Of a stretch of 64,000 nucleotides of DNA, positions 18,393 through 27,696 are shown one piece after another. Source of the stretch: CAZGNZ01 sp964527215 (lineage in GTDB: Bacteria; Fidelibacterota; Marinisomatia; SCGC-AAA003-L08; JACNLC01); NCBI GenBank assembly GCA_964527215.1, contig CAZGNZ010000004.1, positions 1 to 64,000 on the forward strand, given 5' to 3'. The translations under genes and the position numbers were made by a program. Position 1 is the first letter of the stretch. Each line of letters opens with the position of its first letter. Under the pieces are notes generated by a model. That model made no database searches. It was not told the DNA's origin and was given only the letters and a program-made list of their open reading frames with translations.

Positions 18393-18457
18393 AGGACGGG
18401 ATAATAACGATGGAAAGGCTGTTCAAAAGCAGCTGAAATCCATCCATGATCATGGGG

Positions 18458-18506
18458 TGGTCAGCCGGTCTTGTACTGGATAAAATTGATTTTGGACCGC
18501 TGACCA
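18458..18506 (+). terminator. Long hairpin after the membrane protein gene
   Basis: Arms tggtcagccggtc and gaccgctgacca pair over 12 bp with one bulge, with a 24-nt loop. No U-run follows, so it may be a factor-assisted terminator or another structured RNA. Confidence 0.3.
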
Positions 18507-18563
18507 ATTAAACAGGCGTTGAATTCCGTTGTCTGGATTTTCGGAGTGTATTTAATATAGTAC

Positions 18564-18902
18564 ATGCTGAAAAGGGGTCTCACCACATTATTGATTCTCA
18601 TGCTTGTGCCGGGACCCTGGCTGCACTACCTGTCCCATCTCCATCCATTCATTCACACGGATATAAAATCCAACTGCTGCGAAGCACAATCTGAAGAATC
18701 CAGCCGCCATGATGTCAAAACCTGCAAATGGTATGAGCAGGTAAGAAAGTTCGTGTCAGTTGAATCGGATGTTCCTTCGATTCCCATGACACTGTTGATA
18801 TGGCCGCTGGCGAAGGTCTCCTTTGATCAACTGAATACACACTCCGCAGTACAGCAAAATGGACGATCTCCCCCCAAAACTTTCCTGAACGGCAGCTTAT
18901 AA
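18564..18902 (+). CDS. Small secreted or membrane protein with His/Cys motifs
   Basis: The 112-residue product has an N-terminal hydrophobic segment (about 5-19), then HYLSHLHPFIHTD and CCEAQ, a pattern like the small metal-associated proteins that precede metal uptake or efflux operons. Its C-terminal NGRSPPKTF resembles the RxPP ending of such proteins. The next genes are a metal-binding-type lipoprotein and a TonB receptor, but a family A element and 500 bp intervene. No firm family could be named. The ribosome site is weak, so the start is tentative. Confidence 0.5.
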   Translation: MLKRGLTTLLILMLVPGPWLHYLSHLHPFIHTDIKSNCCEAQSEESSRHDVKTCKWYEQVRKFVSVESDVPSIPMTLLIWPLAKVSFDQLNTHSAVQQNGRSPPKTFLNGSL

Positions 18903-19056
18903 AATGAATTGCTGAAATTCAGCTGTCCTGCTTCAGGCGGTTGGATTAAATCGAATTTATTTTGTGCATCACCATTGCAAACGCATGTGATATCTGGTCA
19001 AGTCTTTTGAATAGGATCAGTCACTGCGAAAGACATTTTGGTTTTTCAACTTCTAA

Positions 19057-19190
19057 CCCGAATATTTCATGAGAATATCTATGCGTAAAATGCTTCATTG
19101 ACAGTCAGCACTAAATTGTGTTGAATTTCTGCTTTTTCCGCATCAATACATTTTCATCATCTCAATACGAAGTCTCATGAAATATCCGGA
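19057..19190 (+). mobile_element. Family A repeat, copy 3 (internally deleted)
   Basis: A 134-bp copy with intact ends cccgaatatttcatgaga and tctcatgaaatatccgga, flanked by the direct repeat CTAA on both sides (19053-19056 and 19191-19194). The interior jumps from the atgcgtaaaatgcttc hairpin straight to cattgacagtcagcac, so about 170 bp of the middle is missing. The rest of the gap 18903-19404 holds no gene. Confidence 0.8.
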
Positions 19191-19251
19191 CTAATCGACC
19201 AACCGGTATCTGGATTCCGATTCTGAAAAAAATCGTTCCAGCCGTTCATAT

Positions 19252-19263
19252 ATTTTATAAAAT
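19252..19263. promoter_or_regulatory. AT-rich palindrome upstream of the lipoprotein-TonB operon
   Basis: A perfect 12-bp palindrome, attttataaaat, lies about 140 bp before the lipoprotein gene. It might be a metalloregulator site (Fur or Zur type) or only an AT-rich promoter element. Low weight. Confidence 0.2.
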
Positions 19264-19404
19264 TTATTTGGCCTTGGTATATAAATGGGGGCCATTCTGT
19301 GTCGGTTCATGGTTCATCCAGCCCACATATGAGGCTGCGGATATAAAAAATCGCCATGAAAATCACATTGGATTTTGACTTGATCAATAAAGAATTGAGG
19401 AATC

Positions 19405-19965
19405 ATGGAATTCAAATTCAAAAACATTTTTATTTATTTTACTGCAGCATCCCTGTTTGTGTTCAGCGGGTGCGCAGAAGACGATGACGATACTGCTGAG
19501 GAATCCCAGGACCAGCATGTATGCGAACATTTTATCAACGGGCCGGATGCGGACGTCAATGCGGCAGCTTCCATTGATGATGCCGTGGCTCAGGCAGCTG
19601 CTGATCCGGAAACGGTGATCATGCACGTGCTGCATACCCGCTATGATGTAACACTTCCGGAAACAACTCCCGGCAGTTACACCGGGTTTGTGGTTTATGA
19701 CCCGATTGCCGAAGACGGCGATTATGTCATATACATGGATGCAAACATCGCGATTACGGTTTATGATCATACAAATGCAGACAGCATCATTGAAGCAGAG
19801 GACGTCCACGATCACTCCGATGACTGTGCCCCGGTGGCTTACAAAGGCATCTTCGAATTCCTTGCCGGTCACCGATATGTCATTAAGCTGGGACCGACCG
19901 ACAGCTATCCGACCGTGTCAATGATCATTCCTCCTTTATCAGAAGAATCGGATCATGACCACTAA
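19405..19965 (+). CDS. Acidic, His-rich lipoprotein, probable metal binding
   Basis: The signal peptide ends in the lipobox FSGC (Cys at 23), followed by a strongly acidic linker (EDDDD). The 186-residue protein carries several potential metal ligands: DQHVCEHF near 36-43, HDHSDDC near 135-141 and a C-terminal SDHDH. It overlaps the following TonB receptor by 11 bp, so the two are translated together. By analogy with zinc uptake systems it may present metal at the cell surface to the receptor; the metal is inferred and not proven. I know no named family for it. Confidence 0.7.
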   Translation: MEFKFKNIFIYFTAASLFVFSGCAEDDDDTAEESQDQHVCEHFINGPDADVNAAASIDDAVAQAAADPETVIMHVLHTRYDVTLPETTPGSYTGFVVYDPIAEDGDYVIYMDANIAITVYDHTNADSIIEAEDVHDHSDDCAPVAYKGIFEFLAGHRYVIKLGPTDSYPTVSMIIPPLSEESDHDH

Positions 19966-22330
19966 TCGTTTCAGCAGACTTGTCCTGTGGATGAGTCTGC
20001 TATTTGTCCCGTCCCTGATACCAGTGCTGAAGGCAGAAGCCTATGGAACCGGCGGTATATACGGGATGGTCACAGCAGACGGCTATGTCAAACCGGGTGT
20101 ATCTGTCCTGATTGAACAGCTGAAACTCGGCACTGTCACGGATCACCGCGGACATTATGAAATACTGAACCTGCCGGATGGTGAGTTTACGCTTGTCGTC
20201 AGCCACATCGGCTTTGAAACGGTTCATAGGCAGATTCAGCTTTCCTCTTCCAGTATCCACCTTGATGTAACCCTCAAAAAAGCTTTCATAGAACAGCAGG
20301 AAGTGACTGTAACAGGATCATCTCAGCCGACATCGCGATTAATGTCCAATCGGGTGGTGGAAACATTAACTTCCAATGATCTGGGTATGGGTCAGGGTCA
20401 GTCGATGGGAAATTTGCTCGGAAAGATGCCGGGAGTGCAGTCATTATCACAGGGTCCGGCCATTTCAAAACCGGTTATCCGCGGCCTGACGAACGATCGT
20501 ATTGTGATAGTGGAAAACGGTATTCAGCATGAAGCCCAGCAATGGGGCGATCATCATACCCCGGAACTTGAGATTAATGAGGACGACCGGGTTGAGGTTC
20601 TGCGCGGACCAAGCAGCCTGCTCTACGGCAGCGGGGCAATCGGCGGCGTTGTCAATATTATCAATGCAGAACTACCGACAAGAGAATCGGGTGCATCCGC
20701 CTTCGGGTCAAATCTGAATCTGTACACCGCAACCAATGCAGCCGCGAGAGGTGCAAAACTGGAGTTCTACGGAGCCGGCTCAAATCTGGGCTGGAAAGTT
20801 GCCCTCAGCGGCAGAATGACGGATGAATACTCGGTACACGATGATGATCAGTATCTGGTGAAAGTTGATGACACCGGGTTCTCCAATCATTCCCTCGACA
20901 GTCGCCTGCGGCTGGTTTCCGCCGTTGGACAGTTTAACATCAGTTTTTCTGATTATAAAGAAGAACAAATACTTATCGGACAGGGACACTGGCACAATTC
21001 TGGAGGCGGACCCGATGGCACTGAGCCTTGGTATCATGAGGGGGGTGCAATAAGTTCCCCGACACATCATCGTAAGTACCAGCTGAGCTGGAATTTGAAG
21101 AAAAAGGCGCACAGATTCGAATTGATCACGGCTGTTCAGGATGATCATCGGGAAGGTATCCCGGAAGATATGCCGTCTGCGGTTGATCTGAAAAATCAAG
21201 TGTGGTCAGTGGAAGCGCGCTGGAAAGGACTTATCCTCAAGAATTCACCTTTTACGGCCGGTTTTTCTGCTGGAACAAACAGAAACAGGACCTATGGATC
21301 TGAAGTGCTGCTGCCTGACTATGATTCACGGGAAACTGCGCTGTTCTGGCACCAATGGTATCAGTTCAACTCGGATATTTTCCTGTCAGCTGGTCTGCGC
21401 AGTGACTGGCATGAGCTCAAAGTGTCGGCGACGGAAATGACGCCGAATGAGATTGTTGGTCCAGAGACGAAAAGGTTTAACGGCACCATCAGCGGCGGGT
21501 TGGGGATAGTCTGGCATCCGGCTGAGACACCTTATTCCCTGGCACTGAATCTGGGAAGCGGGTTCCGCAGACCCACCCCGGTGGAACTTTACATCAACGG
21601 CATTCACCATGCGGCCAACCGGTATGAACTTGGCGATCCGGATTTAAAGGAGGAAAACAGCCTGAGTTCGGAAATCATCGCCCGATGGGTTGACTCGGAC
21701 ACTGACCTGGAGATTACCATGTTCCATAACCGCATTAACAGTTTTGTATTTACAAATCCCACGGGCACCACCATTACCACCTTGCTGGGGGCTGAGATTC
21801 CCCTCTACCAGATTGATCAGAGCGATGCAGTGCTGCAGGGTTTCGAAATATTGATCCAGTACCGTCTGTTCAGCAGCATGCGGTTTGACGGAAGCTGTGA
21901 GGTCATTCGAAGCAGGATTCTGAATACACTGACGGATGCGGATGGTGACGGGCGTATTGAACAATACCTGCCGTTTCAGCCGGCCGACAACATTTCAGTC
22001 GGCTTAACCTATTGTTTCGAATTTTCTTCCTGGCTGGAGGAAGGGCACATATCTGTGGGAGCGGAGCATTTCTTTGAACAGGATCGTCTTGCGGAATATG
22101 AAAACATTATGGATATCAATCATGGAATCGAGTTTTCTTCCGAGGATTATACCCTGGTCAATCTGTCGATGAATTCAGACCTGAGTTTGCTGAATCGGAA
22201 ACTGGGCATACATATTTCGATTTTAAACCTGACCAATCAGGAATACACAAGCCATCTGAGCAATTACAAAGGCATTGCCCTTAATCCGGGAATTGATTTC
22301 AGCCTGAACCTCGAGATTCCGCTGATATGA
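19955..22330 (+). CDS. TonB-dependent receptor, ZnuD-like
   Basis: Residues 1-28 are a signal peptide; 33-115 form a carboxypeptidase-regulatory-like domain (GGIYGMVTADGYVKPGVSV); 125-240 form the plug with MPGVQSLSQGPAISKPVIRG and EVLRGPSSLLYGSGAIGGVV; the rest is a 22-strand barrel ending in an aromatic or hydrophobic residue. The plug segment NGIQHEAQQWGDHHTPE and the loop GHWHNSGGG are His-rich and closely resemble zinc receptors of the ZnuD type. It should import a metal or metal complex across the outer membrane with TonB energy. It is co-translated with the upstream lipoprotein. Substrate zinc is likely but nickel or cobalt cannot be excluded. Confidence 0.85.
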   Translation: MTTNRFSRLVLWMSLLFVPSLIPVLKAEAYGTGGIYGMVTADGYVKPGVSVLIEQLKLGTVTDHRGHYEILNLPDGEFTLVVSHIGFETVHRQIQLSSSSIHLDVTLKKAFIEQQEVTVTGSSQPTSRLMSNRVVETLTSNDLGMGQGQSMGNLLGKMPGVQSLSQGPAISKPVIRGLTNDRIVIVENGIQHEAQQWGDHHTPELEINEDDRVEVLRGPSSLLYGSGAIGGVVNIINAELPTRESGASAFGSNLNLYTATNAAARGAKLEFYGAGSNLGWKVALSGRMTDEYSVHDDDQYLVKVDDTGFSNHSLDSRLRLVSAVGQFNISFSDYKEEQILIGQGHWHNSGGGPDGTEPWYHEGGAISSPTHHRKYQLSWNLKKKAHRFELITAVQDDHREGIPEDMPSAVDLKNQVWSVEARWKGLILKNSPFTAGFSAGTNRNRTYGSEVLLPDYDSRETALFWHQWYQFNSDIFLSAGLRSDWHELKVSATEMTPNEIVGPETKRFNGTISGGLGIVWHPAETPYSLALNLGSGFRRPTPVELYINGIHHAANRYELGDPDLKEENSLSSEIIARWVDSDTDLEITMFHNRINSFVFTNPTGTTITTLLGAEIPLYQIDQSDAVLQGFEILIQYRLFSSMRFDGSCEVIRSRILNTLTDADGDGRIEQYLPFQPADNISVGLTYCFEFSSWLEEGHISVGAEHFFEQDRLAEYENIMDINHGIEFSSEDYTLVNLSMNSDLSLLNRKLGIHISILNLTNQEYTSHLSNYKGIALNPGIDFSLNLEIPLI

Positions 22331-22401
22331 GGTTTGCCTGAATCAATGCTGGGATTATCACCAGAATCTGAATGGAGTCGCCTGGAATAGTCTGCGTTTA
22401 G

Positions 22402-22707
22402 GGCGAATATTTCATGAGAATATCTATGCGTAAAATGCTTCGCATTTTCCGGACGATGATGGATCTGCTCAATTCTACAGCGTCCGTCAGGAGACGGATT
22501 TTCAATTCTAATCGAAAAATGTTCTCAACGTACTGTCCAGTACGATTTCACTCATTTTTCTTCATATGCCTTGGTGAATGAGAACCCATGGGTTCTTTAA
22601 CGGAAAAAGCTTCATTGACAGTCAGCACTAAATTGTGTTGAATTTTTGCTTTTTCCGCATCAATACATTTTCATCATCTCATTACTAAGTCTCATGAAAT
22701 ATCCGGG
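22402..22707 (+). mobile_element. Family A MITE-like repeat, copy 4 (full length, 306 bp)
   Basis: This full-length 306-bp copy is nearly identical to the one at 53698. It is flanked by the direct repeat TTAG (22398-22401 and 22708-22711). Interior hairpins include aaaatgcttcgcatttt, cgtactgtccagtacg and agaacccatgggttct. It occupies most of the gap 22331-22836; nothing else was found there. Confidence 0.85.
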
Positions 22708-22836
22708 TTAGGGCGTGGCAATGGCTGGTGGGCGGTATCTGTTAAGTAATGCGTTTAAAAAAACGAAATGCGGGAAAAACGGTCCGCGGCTTCAAGCAGA
22801 AAACCAACCGGCTTTGGCGGGGAAATTCATTCTCAT

Positions 22837-23715
22837 TTACTTCATGGTGGCCCGAACATTGGCCAGATTTTTTTTTGCATCCGAAAATTCAGGCCAAATC
22901 TTCAGAGCGGCTTCATAATTGTCAGCTGCTTCCGAATATTCACCATCCAATGCATGGGCATTGGCCAGCACATAATAGTTTTTGGCATGTTCGCGATCCC
23001 TCAGCAGGAGACGCTGGAATATGCTGTTGTCATACCGTTCAGACATTTCAGTCCGGTCGAAGCCGGAAATCAGTTCGGTGAGAGTACCGTATTCATTGTG
23101 TTCAACGTCGATTGTCTGCAATGCTGATTTGAGCATGGCCATGTAGATTGATCCCATATCGGAATTGAATTCCAGAGCTTTTCTCGAGTAGTACTTGGAT
23201 TTCTCCAGGTTTTTTAATTTCATTTGCAGCAGCCCGATTTTTCTGTACCCCTGTAATGGATTCGGGGCAGTTTTGACTGCTTCTGTGTAATGGCCTGCAG
23301 CCGTCTGAATATCTCCCTTTTTCTCATAGCATTCAGCCAGGTTGTAATGAGCGGTATTGGCCTTTTCCGGCAGTCTCTGCAGGAGATACTTGAATGTCGA
23401 AATTGCTTCATCGTATCGCTTCAGGTTGAAGTAGACGATACCGAGATTTCCGAGAGCAACCTCATTATCAGGCAGTATCTTCAGTGCTTCCCGATAATTT
23501 CTGATTGCGGCGTTGAAACTGTTTTTTCTCAGCAGCTCATCACCATGCTGTATCAATGTGGAAACCTCGACATCCTTTCCGGGATTGGACAGCTGCATGA
23601 GCCATTTCGGCTGCATCCAGGAGACAAGGGCAAACAGAATCAGCAATGCCCACAGACCAAGTAGTCCTGCGGTTACAATTTTGTCTTCTGGAGTGTAGGA
23701 AGCTTTGTTCATCAA
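22837..23715 (-). CDS. Membrane-anchored TPR repeat protein
   Basis: One membrane helix (about residues 15-34) anchors a soluble domain made of tetratricopeptide repeats from about 55 to 290. Repeat signatures include ALGNLGIVYFNLKRYDEAIS, AHYNLAECYEKKGDIQTAA and a C-terminal ALDGEYSEAADNYEAAL. It probably acts as a protein-binding scaffold. It lies 6 bp after the VanZ-Mth938 gene on the same strand, so they form a two-gene operon. The binding partner is unknown. Confidence 0.8.
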   Translation of the reverse strand: MMNKASYTPEDKIVTAGLLGLWALLILFALVSWMQPKWLMQLSNPGKDVEVSTLIQHGDELLRKNSFNAAIRNYREALKILPDNEVALGNLGIVYFNLKRYDEAISTFKYLLQRLPEKANTAHYNLAECYEKKGDIQTAAGHYTEAVKTAPNPLQGYRKIGLLQMKLKNLEKSKYYSRKALEFNSDMGSIYMAMLKSALQTIDVEHNEYGTLTELISGFDRTEMSERYDNSIFQRLLLRDREHAKNYYVLANAHALDGEYSEAADNYEAALKIWPEFSDAKKNLANVRATMK

Positions 23716-23721
23716 TAACTG

Positions 23722-24942
23722 TCAGAAGGTGTTGTGAATGATAAATACAATTTTTTTCCCTTCTTCCTTCATACGGTTATATTCCCGACAGGCCTGCGGA
23801 GTCGGCAGAGCAATCACCTGCATCCCTCTTTTTTTAAAGGTATTATAAACAAACTGCAACACTTCATCTTTGGGAAATCCATTTCCGCCAAGCCCTTTCG
23901 AACCGGTGCCAATCAGAAGAATATTGGTGGTATACTCCTTGATGGTCACCTGGTCCCGCTTATTAAAGAAACGTTTCTTGTCGACCAGTCTGAAAAAACC
24001 GTTTTCAAAAATCATCACATCGAAAAATGGAATCGGAATCCCTTTGTAAACGGTCAGTCCGTATGAATTATGAATGATGTTTTCATCTTTATATCGAATG
24101 AAGAAGAACAGCTGAACGGCAAGTGCGGCAGTGACTGCGCCGATCAATATATACCGGAAAATTTTAAACTGTGAAAAGTAAATTGCAAAAAAGATGATCA
24201 GGGAAATGCCTGTTGTCAAGAGGATGATGTGTTTCCAGTATTCAATATCCGTAAGCAGTGAACTGACAATCAGCAGCAGATAGACAAAAAGAATTTCCAG
24301 CAGTAAAAGCGATATTGGATGATTGAAATAATCCCTGATCCGCCTGTGCCGAAGTACCCAGCCCTGTTTTAGAAGGGCACCCCCGTTCAGGGAGAATTGA
24401 ACCAGAACCTGTCCCATCATCATTCCCCAGGCATCCTTGGCAATATCTCCGATATCAAATATCCTGCTGGAGATGAAAACCTGAAGCCCTTCATCAAATG
24501 CGGAAACCAGAAGCGCCAGCAGCAGACTGTACAGAATAGTCCTTGCCGGCGATAAATCAATCGAATTGAAATATCTGTAGCATATATAGGCGAACAGTCC
24601 ATAAGCAAAATAGTGCCAGTTGTGCTGAAGGTCCCAGAAATTGTGATTGAAATAGAAATCAGCAACGAACTGCCCCAGACTGATCATTATCAGCAGAACA
24701 AGAATCAGAATGAAATGAAAGCCTTTAAGATTTTTCCGTACCAGGATGAGAATAGCTGATAACACCAGGATAGCTGCCAGCAGGACATACGGAAAATTCA
24801 GGCTGCCGACTGGGAACTTGAATTCTGATACAACACCGATCGCCGACTGCAGGTAATTCTGAAGCAGCAGGAACGGGGTGGCCGCAAGCATGGCAATGTA
24901 GAGAATAACATGAAACAGGGGTGAATGCAGTTTTCGATACAT
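23722..24942 (-). CDS. VanZ-like membrane protein fused to an Mth938-like domain
   Basis: The first 285 residues contain about nine membrane helices with a VanZ-type core (HNWHYFAYGLFAY, then SAFDEGLQVFISSRIFDIGD and KDAWGMMMGQ). The last 110 residues are an Mth938/NDUFAF3-like domain: NILLIGTGSKGLGG, ALPTPQACREYNRM and GKKIVFIIHNTF. The Mth938 fold is normally a free-standing small protein, so this is a fusion. Neither part gives a firm biochemical role; VanZ-like proteins are often found with cell-envelope genes. The TPR gene follows closely. Confidence 0.75.
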   Translation of the reverse strand: MYRKLHSPLFHVILYIAMLAATPFLLLQNYLQSAIGVVSEFKFPVGSLNFPYVLLAAILVLSAILILVRKNLKGFHFILILVLLIMISLGQFVADFYFNHNFWDLQHNWHYFAYGLFAYICYRYFNSIDLSPARTILYSLLLALLVSAFDEGLQVFISSRIFDIGDIAKDAWGMMMGQVLVQFSLNGGALLKQGWVLRHRRIRDYFNHPISLLLLEILFVYLLLIVSSLLTDIEYWKHIILLTTGISLIIFFAIYFSQFKIFRYILIGAVTAALAVQLFFFIRYKDENIIHNSYGLTVYKGIPIPFFDVMIFENGFFRLVDKKRFFNKRDQVTIKEYTTNILLIGTGSKGLGGNGFPKDEVLQFVYNTFKKRGMQVIALPTPQACREYNRMKEEGKKIVFIIHNTF

Positions 24943-25288
24943 GGAATTTTCTGCGGGTACAACCGCACATCCGTTATGATAATATGGTTTGCCTTGTATA
25001 TTGGTTGCTAAAATTAGGATGGAATCTGAGTATTCGAAAATCTTTTTCCGGCGGTTCGTTAAAAATAACTGCTGACAGTCAAACGGGTTATCGAATCATC
25101 TGATGAGCTGTCCCGGATGCCCATTTGTTTCTTCCGAGTCACTTTAATCTTCCCTGGGAATGGCACTCCGGTTCCCGAATCCTGCCAGCAAACCAACCAT
25201 TTTAGAACCGCTTATCCAGCCGTTTCACGCTCTCCTCCGGAAACTTACAGCCGCAGTTCACCACATCCGGAGAATCAGTAAATTTTCC

Positions 25289-25335
25289 TTGGTGCATCAT
25301 TCAACACTGCTATAAATTTCGCCAGATGACGAAAT
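25289..25335 (+). promoter_or_regulatory. Candidate arsR promoter and operator
   Basis: A plausible -35 (ttggtg, 25289-25294) and -10 (tataaa, 25311-25316) are 16 bp apart. An inverted repeat, atttcg-8 bp-cgaaat (25316-25335), overlaps the end of the -10 and probably the transcription start, where an ArsR dimer would block polymerase. The rest of the gap 24943-25288 shows no gene or repeat. Confidence 0.5.
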
Positions 25336-25344
25336 GAGGAATAT

Positions 25345-25692
25345 ATGATGGATGATGTTACGAAGGTATTTAAGGCACTTTCGGATTCAAACCGTATTAG
25401 AATTATCGAAATGTTATCCGAAAAAGCCATGTGTGTCTGTGAAATCAGGGCGGTACTCGGGCTGGCAACCAGCACGGTGTCAAAACATCTGTCAATCCTG
25501 AGGGATGCCGGGATTATTACCGATGAAAAGGATGGCAAATGGGTGAACTATCAGTTGAAGACACCTGCTGATAACGAGTATGTCCAGCACCTGCTTTTTC
25601 TGCTGAAGAACTGGGTAAGGAGTACTGAGATTGTCGTACAGGACCGGAATGCGTCAGAGACAGTTAATCGAAATCAGTTATGTCACGGCTGA
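25345..25692 (+). CDS. arsR: ArsR-family arsenic-responsive repressor
   Basis: A 115-residue ArsR/SmtB winged-helix repressor. The arsenite-sensing cysteines lie in AMCVCEI (Cys30 and Cys32), the position of the classic ELCVCDL motif at the start of the DNA-binding helix region. The recognition helix is TSTVSKHLSILRDAG (42-56), followed by the wing. It leads a ten-gene arsenic operon and should release DNA on binding arsenite. The ATG at 25345 is preceded by gagga. An inverted repeat overlapping the promoter is the likely operator. Confidence 0.92.
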   Translation: MMDDVTKVFKALSDSNRIRIIEMLSEKAMCVCEIRAVLGLATSTVSKHLSILRDAGIITDEKDGKWVNYQLKTPADNEYVQHLLFLLKNWVRSTEIVVQDRNASETVNRNQLCHG

Positions 25693-25709
25693 TTGGATAA
25701 GGGAAAACA

Positions 25710-27011
25710 ATGAACTGGAAGGGTGAATTAAAAATACTGATCGGTTTTCTTGCGGTCTTTCTGCTGGCCTATTTTCTGCCGGTCGATCTTGAACGGTTCA
25801 ATCAGGCCGTTATGTCCTCGCTGACATTGACCAAATGGTATGCCAGGGAGCATGTGCTGCTTTGTCTGGTGCCGGCCTTTTTCATCGCTGGTGTTATTGC
25901 GGTATTTGTCAGTCAGGCCTCGGTGATAAAATATTTCGGAGCCGCCACAAAGAAGTGGATATCCTATCTGGTGGCTTCCGTATCCGGTACGGTTCTGGCG
26001 GTTTGCTCCTGTACAATTCTGCCGCTGTTTTCAGGGATTTACAAACGGGGTGCCGGTATCGGTCCGGCGGTTGCCTTTCTCTATTCCGGCCCTGCCATTA
26101 ATATACTTGCCATTATCCTCACGGCACGGATTCTGGGTGCTGAAATCGGCATTGCCAGAGTGATTGGAGCTGTGGTGTTCTCCGTCATCATCGGACTGAT
26201 AATGGCTTTTATTTACCGCCGCGAAGAGCAGGAGAAAATTGCCGCTCAGTCAGCCATGCCTGAAATTGAGGAACCCCGACCCATCTGGCAGACGGCGGCC
26301 CATTTCTTTACACTGATCCTGATTCTTGTCTTTGTGAACTGGGGAAAACCCGCCGGCGATCAGGGACTGTGGGCGTTCATCTTCAATAATAAATGGCTGA
26401 TTACGGGCTTTTTTGGATTGATCCTGGCCTTTACCCTGGTGTTCATCATTCGAATTAAACCATTGTACATTGTGTTTACGGGTATTGCCGTGGTTGTCAC
26501 TGCCTTGTTGTTTCCGGTGTTTCCGCTGGCAGCCTTCCTCATTGCCGTAATCGGCATCAGTATTTCCATTTCAATCACTCCCGGTGAACCTCAGGACTGG
26601 ATGAGCGAGACATGGGGTTTTGCCAAGCAAATCCTGCCGCTGTTGGCAGCAGGTGTCCTGATCGCTGGATTCCTGCTGGGCACACCGGATGGTGGAACGG
26701 GCATCATCCCGGACAGATGGATTTCTTCGCTGGTTGGCGGTAATTCACTTTTTGCCAATTTTTTTGCATCAATTATAGGTGCGTTCATGTACTTCGCCAC
26801 ATTAACTGAAGTGCCTATTCTGCAGGGACTGATGAACAATGGAATGGGCAAAGGACCGGCATTGGCATTGTTGCTGGCAGGACCGGCGCTGTCCCTTCCC
26901 AACATGCTGGTGATCAGGGGGGTGATGGGGACAGGGAAAACCGTGGTTTTTGTGGCGCTGGTGGTGATTATGGCAACCATTACCGGGATGTTGTATGGGT
27001 CTCTGTTTTAG
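25710..27011 (+). CDS. Permease of the ArsP/DUF318 superfamily
   Basis: A 433-residue membrane protein with about ten to twelve helices in two related halves. The first half has VCSCTILPLFSGIYKRGAG and FLYSGPAINILAI; the second has ATLTEVPILQGLMNNGMGKG and LLAGPALSLPNMLV, the pattern of this permease family. The CSC motif could bind a soft metalloid. In ars operons such permeases export arsenicals; whether this one handles trivalent organoarsenicals (ArsP) or another thiol-reactive substrate is not settled. It follows arsR by 17 bp and precedes arsC by 11 bp. Confidence 0.8.
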   Translation: MNWKGELKILIGFLAVFLLAYFLPVDLERFNQAVMSSLTLTKWYAREHVLLCLVPAFFIAGVIAVFVSQASVIKYFGAATKKWISYLVASVSGTVLAVCSCTILPLFSGIYKRGAGIGPAVAFLYSGPAINILAIILTARILGAEIGIARVIGAVVFSVIIGLIMAFIYRREEQEKIAAQSAMPEIEEPRPIWQTAAHFFTLILILVFVNWGKPAGDQGLWAFIFNNKWLITGFFGLILAFTLVFIIRIKPLYIVFTGIAVVVTALLFPVFPLAAFLIAVIGISISISITPGEPQDWMSETWGFAKQILPLLAAGVLIAGFLLGTPDGGTGIIPDRWISSLVGGNSLFANFFASIIGAFMYFATLTEVPILQGLMNNGMGKGPALALLLAGPALSLPNMLVIRGVMGTGKTVVFVALVVIMATITGMLYGSLF

Positions 27012-27022
27012 AATAGGGTGAA

Positions 27023-27451
27023 ATGAAAATCTTGATTTTATGTACAGGTAATTCCTGCCGCAGTCAGATGGCGGAAGGATTTCTAAAATCTTTTGACAGC
27101 AATATTGAAATACACTCCGCAGGTACGGAACCGGCTGATATGGTTCACCCCCTGGCTGTCCATGTCATGAAAGAAGTTGGCAGGGATCTGTCTCACCATC
27201 ATCCAAGGCTGGTGGATCCGTATCTGGATCAGGAGTTTGATTATGTGATTACGGTGTGTGACCATGCCAATGAGACCTGTCCCATGTTTACCGGGACTGT
27301 CATCCACCGGCTGCACATGGGCTTTGAAGACCCGGCTGCAGCGACGGGAACGGATGCGGAAGTGCTGAAGCAGTTCCGGACTGTCAGGGATCAGATCAGG
27401 GAGCAGTTCCTGGAATTTTATCAGACCAGAGTGATAGGAGAATTGCAATGA
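27023..27451 (+). CDS. arsC: Arsenate reductase, thioredoxin-coupled type
   Basis: It reduces arsenate to arsenite with a low-molecular-weight phosphatase fold. The P-loop CTGNSCRS holds the nucleophilic Cys7, and the disulfide relay cysteines are Cys79 and Cys86 in VCDHANETCP. This three-Cys arrangement is the thioredoxin-dependent class, consistent with several thioredoxin-like genes in the same operon. Length (142) is typical. The end overlaps the next gene by an ATGA junction. The arsenite formed would be exported by ACR3. Confidence 0.92.
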   Translation: MKILILCTGNSCRSQMAEGFLKSFDSNIEIHSAGTEPADMVHPLAVHVMKEVGRDLSHHHPRLVDPYLDQEFDYVITVCDHANETCPMFTGTVIHRLHMGFEDPAAATGTDAEVLKQFRTVRDQIREQFLEFYQTRVIGELQ

Positions 27452-27696
27452 TCAGTATTTTGGTTTTGGGTTCCGGCTGCCCAAAATGTGTGAGACTGGC
27501 AGAGCGCTGCCAATCGGTGCTGGATAAACATCAGATCAATGGCAGTGTCGGTAAAATCACGGACCTGAATCAGATTACCGCACTGGGTGTCACAATGACC
27601 CCTGGCCTTATCATCAATGGAAAATGTGTCAGCAGCGGTCGGATACCGACAGAAGACCAGATTCTGAACTGGGTTGAAGAAGGAGAGCAAAAATGA
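27448..27696 (+). CDS. Small thioredoxin-like protein (redox-active disulfide, MTH895 type)
   Basis: An 82-residue thioredoxin-fold protein with active-site motif GSGCPKCVRL (CPKC) near the N-terminus and the cis-Pro region VTMTPGLIINGK. It is close in sequence to the 79-residue protein encoded at 29625. It is likely the reductant for ArsC or for ArsF in this operon. It is linked on both sides by ATGA overlaps with arsC and the proC-like gene, indicating tight translational coupling. Partner assignment is inferred. Confidence 0.82.
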   Translation: MISILVLGSGCPKCVRLAERCQSVLDKHQINGSVGKITDLNQITALGVTMTPGLIINGKCVSSGRIPTEDQILNWVEEGEQK

